Source: Actinomycetota bacterium
Lineage (GTDB): Bacteria; Actinomycetota; Acidimicrobiia; Acidimicrobiales; WLNW01
Assembly: GCA_009699605.1 (NCBI GenBank)
Contig: WLNW01000017.1
Location: forward strand, 1-33,419
Direction of reading: 5' to 3'
Length of the DNA: 33,419 bases
The notes beneath the pieces are model-generated. The model saw only the letters and a program-made list of their open reading frames with translations, was not told the origin of the DNA and did not search any database. The number at the start of each line of letters is the position of its first letter. Position 1 is the stretch's first letter. The translations under genes were made by a program, and so were the position numbers. Shown one piece after another: positions 1-7,904 of the stretch.

Positions 1-174
1 CCGAGCTTCGCCGCGGCATCAGGCACCTTCGAGATCGAGGACACGTTCGTCGCTGGCGATCGTGTGGTGCAGATGTGGCGTTACCTCGGCGGCGCGAACG
101 TCGTGCGCGGGGTCGATGTGCTGCGAGTGCGCGACGGTCGCGTCGCCGAGAAGTTCGGCTACGTCAAGACCTGA
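1..174 (+). CDS. SnoaL/NTF2-like protein, C-terminal part
   Basis: Reading frame open from the first base of the window to a TGA at 172-174, giving the last 57 residues of a protein whose start lies outside. The segment ends in a pattern typical of SnoaL-like/NTF2 cone folds: a strand with FEIEDTFVAGDRVV, a second with the W-R-Y pair, then a G-V-D-V-L-R-V-R-D-G-R-V strand and a short tail with K-F-G-Y. This fold serves as ester cyclases, isomerases, or uncharacterised small-molecule binders, so the reaction is not predictable. It converges on the SDR gene at 179, with only 4 nt between the stop codons. Family assignment is from the tail only. Confidence 0.6.
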   Translation, partial: PSFAAASGTFEIEDTFVAGDRVVQMWRYLGGANVVRGVDVLRVRDGRVAEKFGYVKT

Positions 175-178
175 GGGG

Positions 179-1036
179 TCACAGCGTCTTCGGGCGATTC
201 ACGAAGCGCCGCGCGGTGGGCGAGTAGAACCAGCCTCCTCCGGCCTTCGAGCCGCCGTCGACGGGGATGTTGTGGCCCGTGACGTACGACGACAAGTCGG
301 ACGCGAGGAACAGTGCGACTCGCGCCTGGTCCTCGGGCCAACCGAGGCGACCAACCGGTGCCCACGACGGCCACAGATGTTCGGCGTCCTCGTAGCCCGT
401 CATGTAGTCGACCTGTGGCGTCTGCGTGAGGTCGGGTCCGATGCCGTTGACGCGGATGCCATAGCGACCCATGGTCACCGCGAGGCTCGTGGTGAAATGG
501 CCGACCGCCGCCTTCATCGATGCGTAGACCGGTTCGCCCGGATAGCCACGCATGCCTTCCACGGAGTGGAAGTTCACGATGGAACCGCCGCCGTTGCGCA
601 TCATCGAGTTGATGAACGCCTGCGTGACCGAGAAGAAGTGCAGCAGGTTGATCTCGTACATGGCCTGCCACGACTCGACGTTGGAGTCCTGGAAGCGCAC
701 GATCGGGCGAAAGTCGCCGACATTGTTCACAAGCACGTCGATCGAACCGTGTTTGCCGAGGACGGCCTCGGCCAATCGCGCGACGTCGTCGGGCTTGCGC
801 ACGTCGACGATGTGCACGAACGCAGTGCCGCCCGCAGCCTCAATGGCCGCGCGGGTGGTCTCGGCACGGTCGGAGTCGATCTCGGCGATCTCGACCGTGG
901 CGCCGTGCTGGGCGAACAGTCGTGAGATCGCGCCCCCGATGCCATCGCCGCCGCCGGTCACCACCGCGACCTTGCCGTCGAGCAAGCGGTTCCAGTCGGC
1001 GATCGGTGGGACATCGGAGGGCTGAGGTGAGGTCAT
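179..1036 (-). CDS. SDR family oxidoreductase
   Basis: Classical short-chain dehydrogenase/reductase of 285 residues, expected to be a cytosolic NAD(P)-dependent alcohol/ketone oxidoreductase. It has the TGGGDGIGG cofactor loop near residue 27, the VNNVG motif, a Ser in VNFHSVEG and the catalytic YASMK (Y-x-x-x-K). The acidic E-I-D after strand 2 suggests NAD(H). The frame opens further upstream to 1084, but I chose the ATG at 1036 because AAGGA lies 8 nt before it and the extra residues look unstructured. A short C-terminal extension (WFYSPTARRF) follows the usual end at VDGG. It is convergent with the SnoaL-like gene; substrate unknown. Confidence 0.85.
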   Translation of the reverse strand: MTSPQPSDVPPIADWNRLLDGKVAVVTGGGDGIGGAISRLFAQHGATVEIAEIDSDRAETTRAAIEAAGGTAFVHIVDVRKPDDVARLAEAVLGKHGSIDVLVNNVGDFRPIVRFQDSNVESWQAMYEINLLHFFSVTQAFINSMMRNGGGSIVNFHSVEGMRGYPGEPVYASMKAAVGHFTTSLAVTMGRYGIRVNGIGPDLTQTPQVDYMTGYEDAEHLWPSWAPVGRLGWPEDQARVALFLASDLSSYVTGHNIPVDGGSKAGGGWFYSPTARRFVNRPKTL

Positions 1037-1117
1037 GGTTGGCGTCCTTGCGTTGGTTGGCGCGGTCAGTTCAGCAGATGCCACGCCGCCGTGACGGGTG
1101 CTGTCGCCGCGCCGTGG

Positions 1118-1735
1118 TCAGAGCTCGGCGACGAGCAAGGCCAGCAGATCGTCGTACGTCTCGATGGCGGGCAGGTGCGGGAACTCGCGCTGCACCTTGG
1201 CGGGGGACCGGAAGAGCACACCGACATCCGCGCTCTGCAACATCGCGATGTCGTTGTACGAATCGCCCGCCGCGAGCACCCGGTAGTTGAGTCCGTGCAA
1301 CGCCTCGACTGCGCGACGCTTCTGGTCGGGCTGGCGGAGCCGGTAGTCGACGACCCGATCGTCGTGGTCGATCACGAGGCGATGGCAAAGCAGTGTCGGC
1401 CAGGCGAGCTGGCGCATGAGCGGGTGCGCGAACTGCTCGAAGGTGTCGGAGAGGATCAGCACCTGCGTGCGGCTGCGCAGTTCGTCGAGGAACTGGCGCG
1501 CTCCGGCCATTGGCTCGAGCTCGGCGATGACTGCGGCGATGTCGGGCAGCCGCAATCCGTGCTCGTCGAGGATGGCGAGGCGCCCGCGCATCAGCACGTC
1601 GTAGTCGGGCTCGTCGCGAGTAGTGCGCTTCAGCGCTTCGACGCCGGTTCGTTCGGCGACGGCGATCCAGATCTCGGGGACCAGAACTCCCTCCAGGTCG
1701 AGGGTGACGATCGTCTGACGTTGGTCGGCGGCCAT
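1118..1735 (-). CDS. thrH: ThrH-type phosphoserine phosphatase / phosphoserine:homoserine phosphotransferase
   Basis: HAD-superfamily phosphatase of 205 residues, the same length as Pseudomonas ThrH, which dephosphorylates phosphoserine and can transfer the phosphate to homoserine. Motif I is D13-L-E15-G-V with the ThrH-specific Glu instead of a second Asp, followed by LVPEIWIA; further ThrH signatures are RTGVEALKRTTRD, PDYDVLM, motif II ILSDTF, the LMRQLAWPTLLCH stretch, and motif IV AGDSYND. The role is the last step of serine synthesis or a bypass to threonine. It starts at ATG 1735, 41 nt after the stop of a GntR remnant on the same strand. No other serine or threonine genes are nearby. 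Family recognition is strong; which of the two activities dominates is not visible. Confidence 0.85.
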   Translation of the reverse strand: MAADQRQTIVTLDLEGVLVPEIWIAVAERTGVEALKRTTRDEPDYDVLMRGRLAILDEHGLRLPDIAAVIAELEPMAGARQFLDELRSRTQVLILSDTFEQFAHPLMRQLAWPTLLCHRLVIDHDDRVVDYRLRQPDQKRRAVEALHGLNYRVLAAGDSYNDIAMLQSADVGVLFRSPAKVQREFPHLPAIETYDDLLALLVAEL

Positions 1736-1776
1736 CCCCGCAGTGTCGTCAGCGCGACCGGCCCTTGGCGAATCGG

Positions 1777-1941
1777 TCAGCGGATCGGACCGCCGACGCA
1801 GTCTCGGATCAGGAGGCCGTCGATCTTCGGCAGCAACGCGCCATCGTCGACCGCACCCGACAGGATGCGCTCGCGGGGGCGGTTCGCGACCTCTTCGGCC
1901 GGCTCGAATCGAAGCCGTGGCCGGCGCGCTGCAGCGCTCAT
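1777..1941 (-). pseudogene. GntR/FadR-type regulator, N-terminal remnant
   Basis: A 54-codon frame starting at ATG 1941, with GGAG 5 nt upstream, encodes a recognisable start of a GntR-family winged-helix regulator: an R-L-R-F-E-P lead, then EEVANRPRERILSG and DGALLPK, matching the family pattern of a first helix (ANQLRERILSG) and the G-x-x-LP turn. The recognition helix and the whole effector domain are missing and a TGA follows at 1777-1779. The last residues, CVGGPI, resemble the N-V-G-G-A-V at the wing end of intact members, so an internal deletion is possible. An intact member would be about 230 residues. It is probably the former regulator of the divergent operon at 2041. Confidence 0.6.
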
Positions 1942-1965
1942 CGGTGCTCCGGTACGACTGCGCTG

Positions 1966-1978
1966 ATCATACGATGAT
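1966..1978. promoter_or_regulatory. Palindromic divergent promoter/operator
   Basis: ATCAT-ACG-ATGAT is an inverted repeat with perfect 5-bp arms and a 3-bp centre. It contains a TAnnnT -10 hexamer on each strand: TACGAT (1970-1975) towards the amidohydrolase operon at 2041, and TATGAT on the minus strand towards the GntR remnant at 1941. A regulator bound here would cover both promoters, which is how GntR regulators usually control themselves and a neighbour. Site assignment is inference; no second copy of this exact palindrome was noticed in the window. Confidence 0.4.
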
Positions 1979-2040
1979 GCAAAGATCGCAATATTGGCCC
2001 GAGTGGTAACTGTTCTGCCCGGCCGAGGGGAGCCCGACGC

Positions 2041-3300
2041 ATGGAACTTCAGTTCGATGATCTCGAAAGCAAGAAGGGGTTCTTCGTCACGAAGAAGCCC
2101 GACAAACCGACCTTCCTGCCCGAGCCCGAGCGTCGGCGCCGTCGCTTCACCTTGATCTCGGTCGACGACCACCTCGTAGAACCGCCGAACATGTTCACCG
2201 GTCGCGTCCCGGGCCGCTTCGCGGAGCTTGCCCCGCGCGTCGAGCTCGACGAGAAAGGCATGGAGTACTGGCTGTACGACGGCAAGCGCCAGTACAAGGT
2301 CGGTCTCAACGCGGTCGTCGGGCGGCCCATCGAGGAGCGAAGCTTCGAACCGGCGCGCTTCGATGAGATGCGGCTCGGCGCGTACGACATTGCGGCGCGC
2401 GTCCACGACATGGACCTCAACGGTGTCTACGCGTCGTTGAACTTCCCGTCGTCGCTCGCTGGCTTTGCGGGGCAGCGCTACCAGCTGGGCATCAGTGATC
2501 CGGGACTTGCCCTGGCCGTCGTGCAGGCGGCGAACGATTGGCACGCCGAGGAGTGGGCGGGTCGCTTCCCGGATCGCATCATCCCGTTGCAGCTCCCGTG
2601 GTTGCTCGACCCCGAGGTCGGCGCGGCCGAGATCCGTCGCAACGCGGCGCGCGGCTTCCGCGCCGTCACGTTCCCCGAACTGCCCGAGCGCCTCGGCCTC
2701 CCCTCGTTGCATACCGGCTACTGGGACCCGTTCATGGCCGCCTGCGAGGAGACCGAGACGGTCATCTGCCTGCACGTCGGGTCATCGTCGAGCGCGCCGA
2801 TGACATCGTCGGACGCGCCATCCGACACGATCGGGGTGCTGTTCTTCGGGTGGGCGATGTTCGCGGGCGTCGACTGGCTCTACTCGAAAATCCCGGTCCG
2901 GTTCCCGAAGATCCGCATCTGCTTGTCCGAAGGTGGCATGGGGTGGGTGGCCGGACTGCTCGATCGTCTCGATCACGTCAGCCGCTACCAACAGGTCTAC
3001 GGAACCTGGGAGGGCATCGAGCTCACGCCGCGCGAAACGATGCAACGCAACTTCTGGTTCTGCGCCATCGACGATCCGACCGGTCTGCAGCAGCGTCATC
3101 AGGTGGGTGTCGAGCACGTACTGCTCGAATCGGACTACCCGCACCAAGATGGCACCTGGCCCGACACCCAAGAACTGCTGCACGACCAGATCGGTTCGTT
3201 CCCCGCCGACGACATTCGCAAGCTCACGTGGGAGAACGCGTCGAAGCTGTTCTCGTTCCCCGTTCCCGCCGCCGTACAAAACGATCCCGAGGCCTACTGA
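2041..3300 (+). CDS. Amidohydrolase-2 family metal-dependent hydrolase/decarboxylase
   Basis: TIM-barrel enzyme of 419 residues in the amidohydrolase-2 family (PF04909), which includes ACMSD, gamma-resorcylate decarboxylase and other C-C or C-N bond-cleaving enzymes. Visible metal-site elements are D-D-H in LISVDDHLVEP (about residues 41-43), the His of CLHVGSSS, and the Asp in ESDYPH. The family landmarks NDWHAEEW, PDRIIPLQLP and TWENASKLF are also present. A 35-residue Lys/Arg-rich leader precedes the barrel and is unusual relative to the paralogues at 16452 and 22258. ATG 2041 has GAGGGGAG about 10 nt upstream. It is the first gene of a four-gene operon with an aldolase and two SDRs. The substrate is unknown. 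Confidence 0.85.
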   Translation: MELQFDDLESKKGFFVTKKPDKPTFLPEPERRRRRFTLISVDDHLVEPPNMFTGRVPGRFAELAPRVELDEKGMEYWLYDGKRQYKVGLNAVVGRPIEERSFEPARFDEMRLGAYDIAARVHDMDLNGVYASLNFPSSLAGFAGQRYQLGISDPGLALAVVQAANDWHAEEWAGRFPDRIIPLQLPWLLDPEVGAAEIRRNAARGFRAVTFPELPERLGLPSLHTGYWDPFMAACEETETVICLHVGSSSSAPMTSSDAPSDTIGVLFFGWAMFAGVDWLYSKIPVRFPKIRICLSEGGMGWVAGLLDRLDHVSRYQQVYGTWEGIELTPRETMQRNFWFCAIDDPTGLQQRHQVGVEHVLLESDYPHQDGTWPDTQELLHDQIGSFPADDIRKLTWENASKLFSFPVPAAVQNDPEAY

Positions 3301-3986
3301 TGAACACCGACGACATCCGCTTCAAGATCGCCGCAGCACGTCGCATCCTCTACCGCGAGGGTTGTGATTCCAACGTCGGGGGCCACGTGAGTGCGCGAGC
3401 CCACGGCGAGGAGGCGTTCTGGTCCACTGGCTTCGAGTACTTCGATCAGACCACCCCAGCCCGGGTGGCCAAGCTCAACTTCTCGCTCGAAGTACTCGAG
3501 GGCGAGCTGTCGTTCTCGCCCGCGTTGAACTTCCACGCCCGCATCTACGAGTTACGGCCCGACGTCAATGCAATCGTGCATCTCCACTCGCACCACATCT
3601 CCGTGCTGTCGTCGGTCGAAGGCCGCACAATCGGTATGTACAACGTGAGCTCGGTGCTCTTCCACAACGATCAGGCCACGTACTTCGATGACGGCCACAA
3701 GTCGCACGTCTCGGTGGCCGATGAGCTCGGCGACAAGCGGCTCGTGATCATGAAGAACCACGGCGCGATCATCGCGTCGCAGTCGATCGAATCGGCCACG
3801 ATCGAAGCGCTCGTAGCCGAGCAAGCGGCGAAGTATCACCTCGAGTGCGAGGCCATCGGTGGCACACCGATCCTCGAGGATGAAGTGGTCGGCGGTCGTG
3901 CGATGTACTTCAAGCATTTCATCCCCAACATGTGGGACTCGAACGTGGCGCGTCTCCGGAGTTCCGACCCCGATCTGTTCGTGTGA
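3300..3986 (+). CDS. Class II aldolase/adducin family protein
   Basis: A 228-residue protein of the class II aldolase/adducin fold (as in FucA and AraD), normally a zinc enzyme cleaving or epimerising sugar phosphates or related hydroxy acids. Metal-binding histidines are visible at H94 and H96 in VHLHSHH and H154 in MKNHGAI. The conserved Glu that normally lies four residues before the conserved His of the preceding helix (SSE-x-x-x-H, catalytic Glu73 of FucA) is Ala75 here, in SPALNFHARIY. The enzyme is therefore probably not a standard aldolase, and decarboxylation or another lyase chemistry is possible. The start ATG overlaps the TGA of the amidohydrolase by 1 nt, so the two are co-translated. 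Confidence 0.85.
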   Translation: MNTDDIRFKIAAARRILYREGCDSNVGGHVSARAHGEEAFWSTGFEYFDQTTPARVAKLNFSLEVLEGELSFSPALNFHARIYELRPDVNAIVHLHSHHISVLSSVEGRTIGMYNVSSVLFHNDQATYFDDGHKSHVSVADELGDKRLVIMKNHGAIIASQSIESATIEALVAEQAAKYHLECEAIGGTPILEDEVVGGRAMYFKHFIPNMWDSNVARLRSSDPDLFV

Positions 3987-4648
3987 GCGTGCCGCCTGCT
4001 CCGCCGATGCGGCTCGGGTTCCTCGGCGGAGATTCACGGCTTGTCGACGCACTCGCGGCCGCGCTCGCTCCGGATCATCGTGTGGACGTGCCCGACGTCC
4101 GTTCCGATCCCTGGGCCGGCCCGACGCGTGACGCGCTCCATTCGTTTCGTGGCACGTTCGCCGCTGCGGGCCGGCTCGAAGCGGTGGTCCTCTGCACGTG
4201 GCCCACGGCGTCGCTCACGGTGCCGGCCGCGGCGATCGCCGTGGAGGAATGGATGAAACACGTGGAATGGCCGATCGCTTGCTGGTCCAACGCGCTCGTC
4301 GCCGCGGTCGAGCGCTGCGCCGATGGCGGATCAGTCGTCGTGGTCGCGGAGCTGCCGGCCGCACTCGACGTGGCCGGACACCTCGCGCACGTCGTCGTGG
4401 CCGAGGCGCTGACCGCTTTGGCACGATCGCTCGCGTTGGCCGAAGGGCAGCGGGGCGTGCGGGTGAACGTCGTCTCGACCGAGATCCTGACGGCACCCGA
4501 GCAACCAATGGGCTCGCCGCCTCCGCTCCGGTCGTTCCCCGGCCGCGCCGAGACCGAAGTGGCCGGCGCAGTGCGGCTGTTGCTCGATCCCGGAGCGTGC
4601 GGTATCACGGGCACGGTCGTCCGGGCGGACTGCGGGCGTGCATGGTGA
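3983..4648 (+). CDS. Degenerate SDR-fold protein lacking catalytic residues
   Basis: A 221-residue protein that follows the SDR (Rossmann) layout but has lost the catalytic residues. The N-terminal strand MRLGFLGGDSRL has no TGxxxGIG loop. Where active SDRs have Y-x-x-x-K before the ALxRSLA helix, this one reads H-V-V-V-A followed by EALTALARSLA. The RVNVVSTEI strand and the final GITGTVVRADCG segment are still SDR-like. I use GTG 3983, which overlaps the aldolase stop by 4 nt; ATG 4007 is the alternative. It sits directly before an intact SDR with a 7-nt overlap, so a non-catalytic partner subunit is plausible. Function unproven. Confidence 0.6.
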   Translation: MSVPPAPPMRLGFLGGDSRLVDALAAALAPDHRVDVPDVRSDPWAGPTRDALHSFRGTFAAAGRLEAVVLCTWPTASLTVPAAAIAVEEWMKHVEWPIACWSNALVAAVERCADGGSVVVVAELPAALDVAGHLAHVVVAEALTALARSLALAEGQRGVRVNVVSTEILTAPEQPMGSPPPLRSFPGRAETEVAGAVRLLLDPGACGITGTVVRADCGRAW

Positions 4649-5394
4649 ATCATCGAGTGCTCATCACCGGCGCCACCGGCGGGGTGGGGCGGGGCATCGC
4701 GCTTGCATGTGGAGCTGCGGGGTGGGAAGTCTGGATCGCGGCGCGGCGCGAGGCGGAGGGGCGCGCGGTGGCGGCCGAGGTCGACGCGCGAGGTGGCGCC
4801 GGCCGTTTCGTTGCGTGCGACGTCGCCGATGACGCGTCGGTGACCGCAGCCTTCGCAGCCGTTTCGTCGGCTGGCGCAATCCATGGTGTCGTGCACAACG
4901 CGACCAGTTCGTACTCGAGCGTGCCTCACCCAGCGACCGAGCTGCACCTCGACGAGCTTGGTCACCAAGTAGCCGTCGGCCTCCGCGGCTGTCATCTCGT
5001 TGCGCTCGCCGCCCACGCACCGCTCCGAGCCACGCAAGGGTCGTTCCTCGTGCTCACCTCCGAGGCGGGCTTCGAGGGCAAGAAGCTTCTGTCGACCTAC
5101 GCGACGGTCAAGGCCGCGCAGCGCGGTTACATGCGCGTGCTTGCGCGTGAGTGGGGCCCCGACGGCATACGGGTGAATGCGCTCGCGCCTCTGGCATCCT
5201 CGCCGGCAATGGACGACGCGCTGAGGCTCGACCCCGAGATGCGCGAGCGAGTAATGCGCCGCAACCCGCTCGGTCGCCTCGGCGATGCCGAGCACGACAT
5301 CGGCCCTGTCGCACGCTTCTTGCTCGGTGACGACTCGCGCTTCGTCACCGGCCAGACGATCATGGCCGATGGCGGAAGCTGTCCGATCACGTGA
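4642..5394 (+). CDS. SDR family oxidoreductase
   Basis: Intact classical SDR of 250 residues with cofactor loop TGATGGVGRG (from residue 9), Asp60 in the ACDV motif, S140 in VLTSEAG and the Y153-x-x-x-K157 pair in YATVKAA, ending with the normal FVTGQTIMADGG segment. NNAG is replaced by HNAT. It is the last gene of the 2041-5394 operon and begins inside the end of the degenerate SDR (ATG 4642; GTG 4645 also possible, giving a 4-nt GTGA overlap). It probably oxidises or reduces a hydroxyl/keto group on the compound handled by the amidohydrolase and aldolase, which is inferred from context only. Confidence 0.85.
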   Translation: MVNHRVLITGATGGVGRGIALACGAAGWEVWIAARREAEGRAVAAEVDARGGAGRFVACDVADDASVTAAFAAVSSAGAIHGVVHNATSSYSSVPHPATELHLDELGHQVAVGLRGCHLVALAAHAPLRATQGSFLVLTSEAGFEGKKLLSTYATVKAAQRGYMRVLAREWGPDGIRVNALAPLASSPAMDDALRLDPEMRERVMRRNPLGRLGDAEHDIGPVARFLLGDDSRFVTGQTIMADGGSCPIT

Positions 5395-5589
5395 CAGAGG
5401 ACGACTGAGCGACACCTGCATCGTCGCCTAGTTCCCCTTATTCAAAGAGATTTGCGGTGCGAGCCAATTGGTAATCGTCGTCTATGGCGTCGGGCTGGCG
5501 GATCGGTTCGGATCCTCCACGACGGCCGTCGTCGCGCTCATCTTCCAGTTGGCCGTGGAGGAACCCACCAGACGGTGACCCGCGACGCG
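5395..5589. other. Convergent intergenic region with hairpin and palindrome
   Basis: A 195-bp gap between the operon ending at 5394 and the molybdoenzyme ending at 5590. No convincing gene is present; frames crossing it are continuations of antisense shadows. It holds a stem-loop at 5496-5519 (TGGCGGATC paired with GATCCTCCA, one mismatch, 6-nt loop) and, immediately after, the perfect 14-bp palindrome ACGACGGCCGTCGT at 5519-5532. There is no T-tract. The structures could act as a bidirectional transcription stop. Confidence 0.35.
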
Positions 5590-7830
5590 TCAGATTGCAC
5601 ATACCTCGACCGGAATTCCGTTGACTGCGGCGTTCCCGGAAGGCACGTCGAGCAGATGCGCCGGCGCGAGCAGGTTGGCATTGACGCCTGCGTGCTCGCG
5701 CGCGATGGACAGGCGCGTACCTGCTTTGTCGTGCCCCCAACCATGCGGGAGGCTCACGACGCCGGGGCGGATCTCGTCGCTGATCTCGACCGTGGCCTCG
5801 ATGCTCGCCGCCTCCGAGGTGACGCGGGCGCGTCGTCCGTCGATGAGGCCAAGCGCGACGGCGTCGTGCGGGTTGACCACGAGTGTGCACCGATCGCGTC
5901 CCTTGACGAGAACGCTGATGTTGTGCATCCATGAGTTGTTCGACCGCACGTGGCGGCGGCCGATCAACACGAGACCGGCGCGGTCGCGTGCGATGAACTC
6001 GTGTAGCCGCGGCAGGTCGTCGAGGATGAGATCGTGCGCGAGTTCGACGTCGCCCGATGCCGTGCGCAAGATCTCGTCGATGCGTGGGGTCATTGGCCCG
6101 AAGTCGACGCCGTGGGGGTGCTCGGTGCGGAGCTTGTCGAGCGTGAGTCCCCCCGGGCGGGCGCCGTAGCCATCACCCCACGGCGACGAGCGAATAGCGA
6201 GATCGGCGAACCGGTCGGGGCCACGCAGTCCTCCCGTGTCGATCACATCGGCGGCGACGACGCCGTGGCGCGTCGCACGATCTGCGAACAGGACGTCGTC
6301 GAGTGCTGCGACGTCGACGTCTGCTGCTGCCGTGCCCGCAAGAATCGCGCCGAGCCGGATGAGTATCTCCCACTCGGCCGGCCGGTCGTTGCGCGGGAAG
6401 ATGGCCGGTGACCATCGCACCGCGCTGCGGACTGCGAAGCCCCAGAGCGCTTCGTCGCAGTGTGGTTGTTCGAGCGATGACAACCCGGGCAGGATCACGT
6501 GCGCGTGTCGCGACGTCTCGTTGAGGAAGTTGTCGACGCTGATCATCGCGTCGAGCATCGGGAGCGCTTCGTCGAGTCGGCCGGCATCGGGTGCGGACAG
6601 CACCGGGTTGCCGGCAATGGTGATGAGGGCGCGCACGCGACCCTCGCCGGGCGTCGCTATCTCCTCCGCCAGGCACGACAACGGCGCCTGACCGAGCACC
6701 TCCGGCGCCTTGCGGACGCGCGTGTGCCAGCGGCCCACGCGCACGGGGCCGCGTCGTCGGGCGGTCGAGGACAGGGTTGCGATGGCCGGTCGGGGGAACA
6801 TCGCGCCGCCCTCGACGTCGAGGTGGCCCGTGAGCACGTTGACCACGTCGACCGCCCACGACGCGAGCGTGCCGAACTGCTGGTTGCACAGCCCGATGCG
6901 GCCGTACACCACAGCTCGTGGCGTGCTCGCGATCTCGTGGGCCAGGCGGCGTATGCGTTCGGAGGAGATGCCGCACGCGTCGGCGACGCCTTCGGGCGTG
7001 AACGCGCGCGCAGCGTCCAGGACCTCTTCGACGCCCCGCACCCGGCCGTCGAGGGTGCCGAGGTCGACCAGGTCATCGACGTCGAGCACGTTGACGATCG
7101 CGAGCAGGAACGCCGCGTCGGTTCCCGGGTAGATGGGCAACCATTCTTCGGCGCGCTCGGCGGTTCCGGTGCGACGTGGGTCAATGACGATGGTGCGACC
7201 GCCTCGCTCGCGAATGCGGTCGATCTCGCCGAGGAGGTCGGGACACGACAGCAGCGATCCCTGCGAGGCGTGGGGGTTGGCGCCCATCACGATGAAGAGG
7301 TCGGTGCGGGGGACGTCGGGAATGGGGATGGCCCATGCATTCCCGAACATCTCCGCGCACGCAAGGTTCTTGGGCCATTGATCGACAGTGCCGGCCGACC
7401 AGATGACGGGCATGCGGGGGATCGCGGCCAGCGCACCCGTGTAGCGGCTCAATGAGTAGTTGTGGACCGCGGGATTCCCGATGTACGCAGTGACGGCACG
7501 TATGCCGTGCTCGTGCACGATGGGTGCCAACAGCTCTTCGCAGCGGGCGAACGCTTCGTCCCAGGTGACCTCGCGCCAGATCTCGCCTTCGCGCACCATG
7601 GGGACACGCACCCGATCGAGATCGTGGTGCAGGTGCCCGAGCGCTGCGCCCTTGGGACACAGATAGCCCTTGCTCCATACATCGTTGCGATCGCCGCGTA
7701 CCCGGGTGACCTGATCGCCGACAGTGAGAATCTCGAGGCCGCACATGGCTTCGCACAGCGGGCAGGTGCGATGGTGCGTGCGGACCGCGACGTCGGTCTC
7801 GGCCAGCGGGGGCGTGGTGTCCAAGCTCAC
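5590..7830 (-). CDS. Molybdopterin-dependent oxidoreductase (DMSO reductase family)
   Basis: A 746-residue catalytic subunit of the DMSO-reductase/formate dehydrogenase superfamily. The N-terminus carries a [4Fe-4S] site C23-x2-C26-x3-C30-x27-C58 (CPLCEAMCG, then YLCPKG), followed by the molybdopterin domain with [14 protein letters not shown] in the region of the Mo ligand, FIVMGANP, and a C-terminal dinucleotide-binding domain ([22 protein letters not shown]). There is no twin-arginine signal, so it should be cytoplasmic. It has no adjacent iron-sulfur, membrane or chaperone subunit. It starts at GTG 7830 without a ribosome site but with TAACGT 6 nt upstream, so a leaderless mRNA is likely. 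Substrate unknown; oxidation or hydroxylation of an organic compound is as likely as formate oxidation. Confidence 0.85.
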   Translation of the reverse strand: MSLDTTPPLAETDVAVRTHHRTCPLCEAMCGLEILTVGDQVTRVRGDRNDVWSKGYLCPKGAALGHLHHDLDRVRVPMVREGEIWREVTWDEAFARCEELLAPIVHEHGIRAVTAYIGNPAVHNYSLSRYTGALAAIPRMPVIWSAGTVDQWPKNLACAEMFGNAWAIPIPDVPRTDLFIVMGANPHASQGSLLSCPDLLGEIDRIRERGGRTIVIDPRRTGTAERAEEWLPIYPGTDAAFLLAIVNVLDVDDLVDLGTLDGRVRGVEEVLDAARAFTPEGVADACGISSERIRRLAHEIASTPRAVVYGRIGLCNQQFGTLASWAVDVVNVLTGHLDVEGGAMFPRPAIATLSSTARRRGPVRVGRWHTRVRKAPEVLGQAPLSCLAEEIATPGEGRVRALITIAGNPVLSAPDAGRLDEALPMLDAMISVDNFLNETSRHAHVILPGLSSLEQPHCDEALWGFAVRSAVRWSPAIFPRNDRPAEWEILIRLGAILAGTAAADVDVAALDDVLFADRATRHGVVAADVIDTGGLRGPDRFADLAIRSSPWGDGYGARPGGLTLDKLRTEHPHGVDFGPMTPRIDEILRTASGDVELAHDLILDDLPRLHEFIARDRAGLVLIGRRHVRSNNSWMHNISVLVKGRDRCTLVVNPHDAVALGLIDGRRARVTSEAASIEATVEISDEIRPGVVSLPHGWGHDKAGTRLSIAREHAGVNANLLAPAHLLDVPSGNAAVNGIPVEVCAI

Positions 7831-7836
7831 GCCCCG

Positions 7837-7842
7837 ACGTTA
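7837..7842 (-). promoter_or_regulatory. Leaderless -10 element of the molybdoenzyme gene
   Basis: On the minus strand TAACGT is followed by 6 nt and then GTG at 7830. The distance fits a transcript beginning at the start codon, as for leaderless genes of mycobacteria. No Shine-Dalgarno sequence is present. Confidence 0.5.
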
Positions 7843-7893
7843 CCCGGCTGGCAGATGATGCTCGATTGCGCGCTCCACGGCCCGCAGCCGTCA

Positions 7894-7899
7894 TACTTT
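7894..7899 (+). promoter_or_regulatory. Leaderless -10 element of bioA
   Basis: TACTTT followed by 5 nt and the ATG of bioA at 7905, with no Shine-Dalgarno sequence upstream. Transcription would start at or within a base of the ATG. The 74 bp between the two divergent starts contain no palindrome resembling a BioQ or BirA box that I can see. Confidence 0.5.
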
Positions 7900-7904
7900 C
7901 GCCG

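Noticed and set aside
62-925. Plus-strand frame over the SDR at 179-1036
   Set aside because: It is antisense to a well-conserved SDR, and its sequence is low-complexity Arg/Val/Asp with no recognisable motif.
1777-2775. Long minus-strand frame over the amidohydrolase at 2041
   Set aside because: Only its last 54 codons (the GntR remnant) look protein-like; the rest is Arg-rich antisense shadow of a conserved gene, as in other frames here.
4075-5421. 448-codon minus-strand frame over the SDR pair
   Set aside because: Both underlying plus-strand genes have conserved motifs and overlapping starts; the antisense frame is a GC-bias artefact.
5464-5471. CCAATTGG palindrome in the gap after 5394
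   Set aside because: Eight base pairs only, with half of a GntR-like AATTGGT box but no partner half-site, in a convergent gap without a promoter.
7831-7904. Biotin operator (BioQ or BirA type) before bioA
   Set aside because: I looked for a GAAC-N4-GTTC-like dyad and a BirA dyad and found neither.
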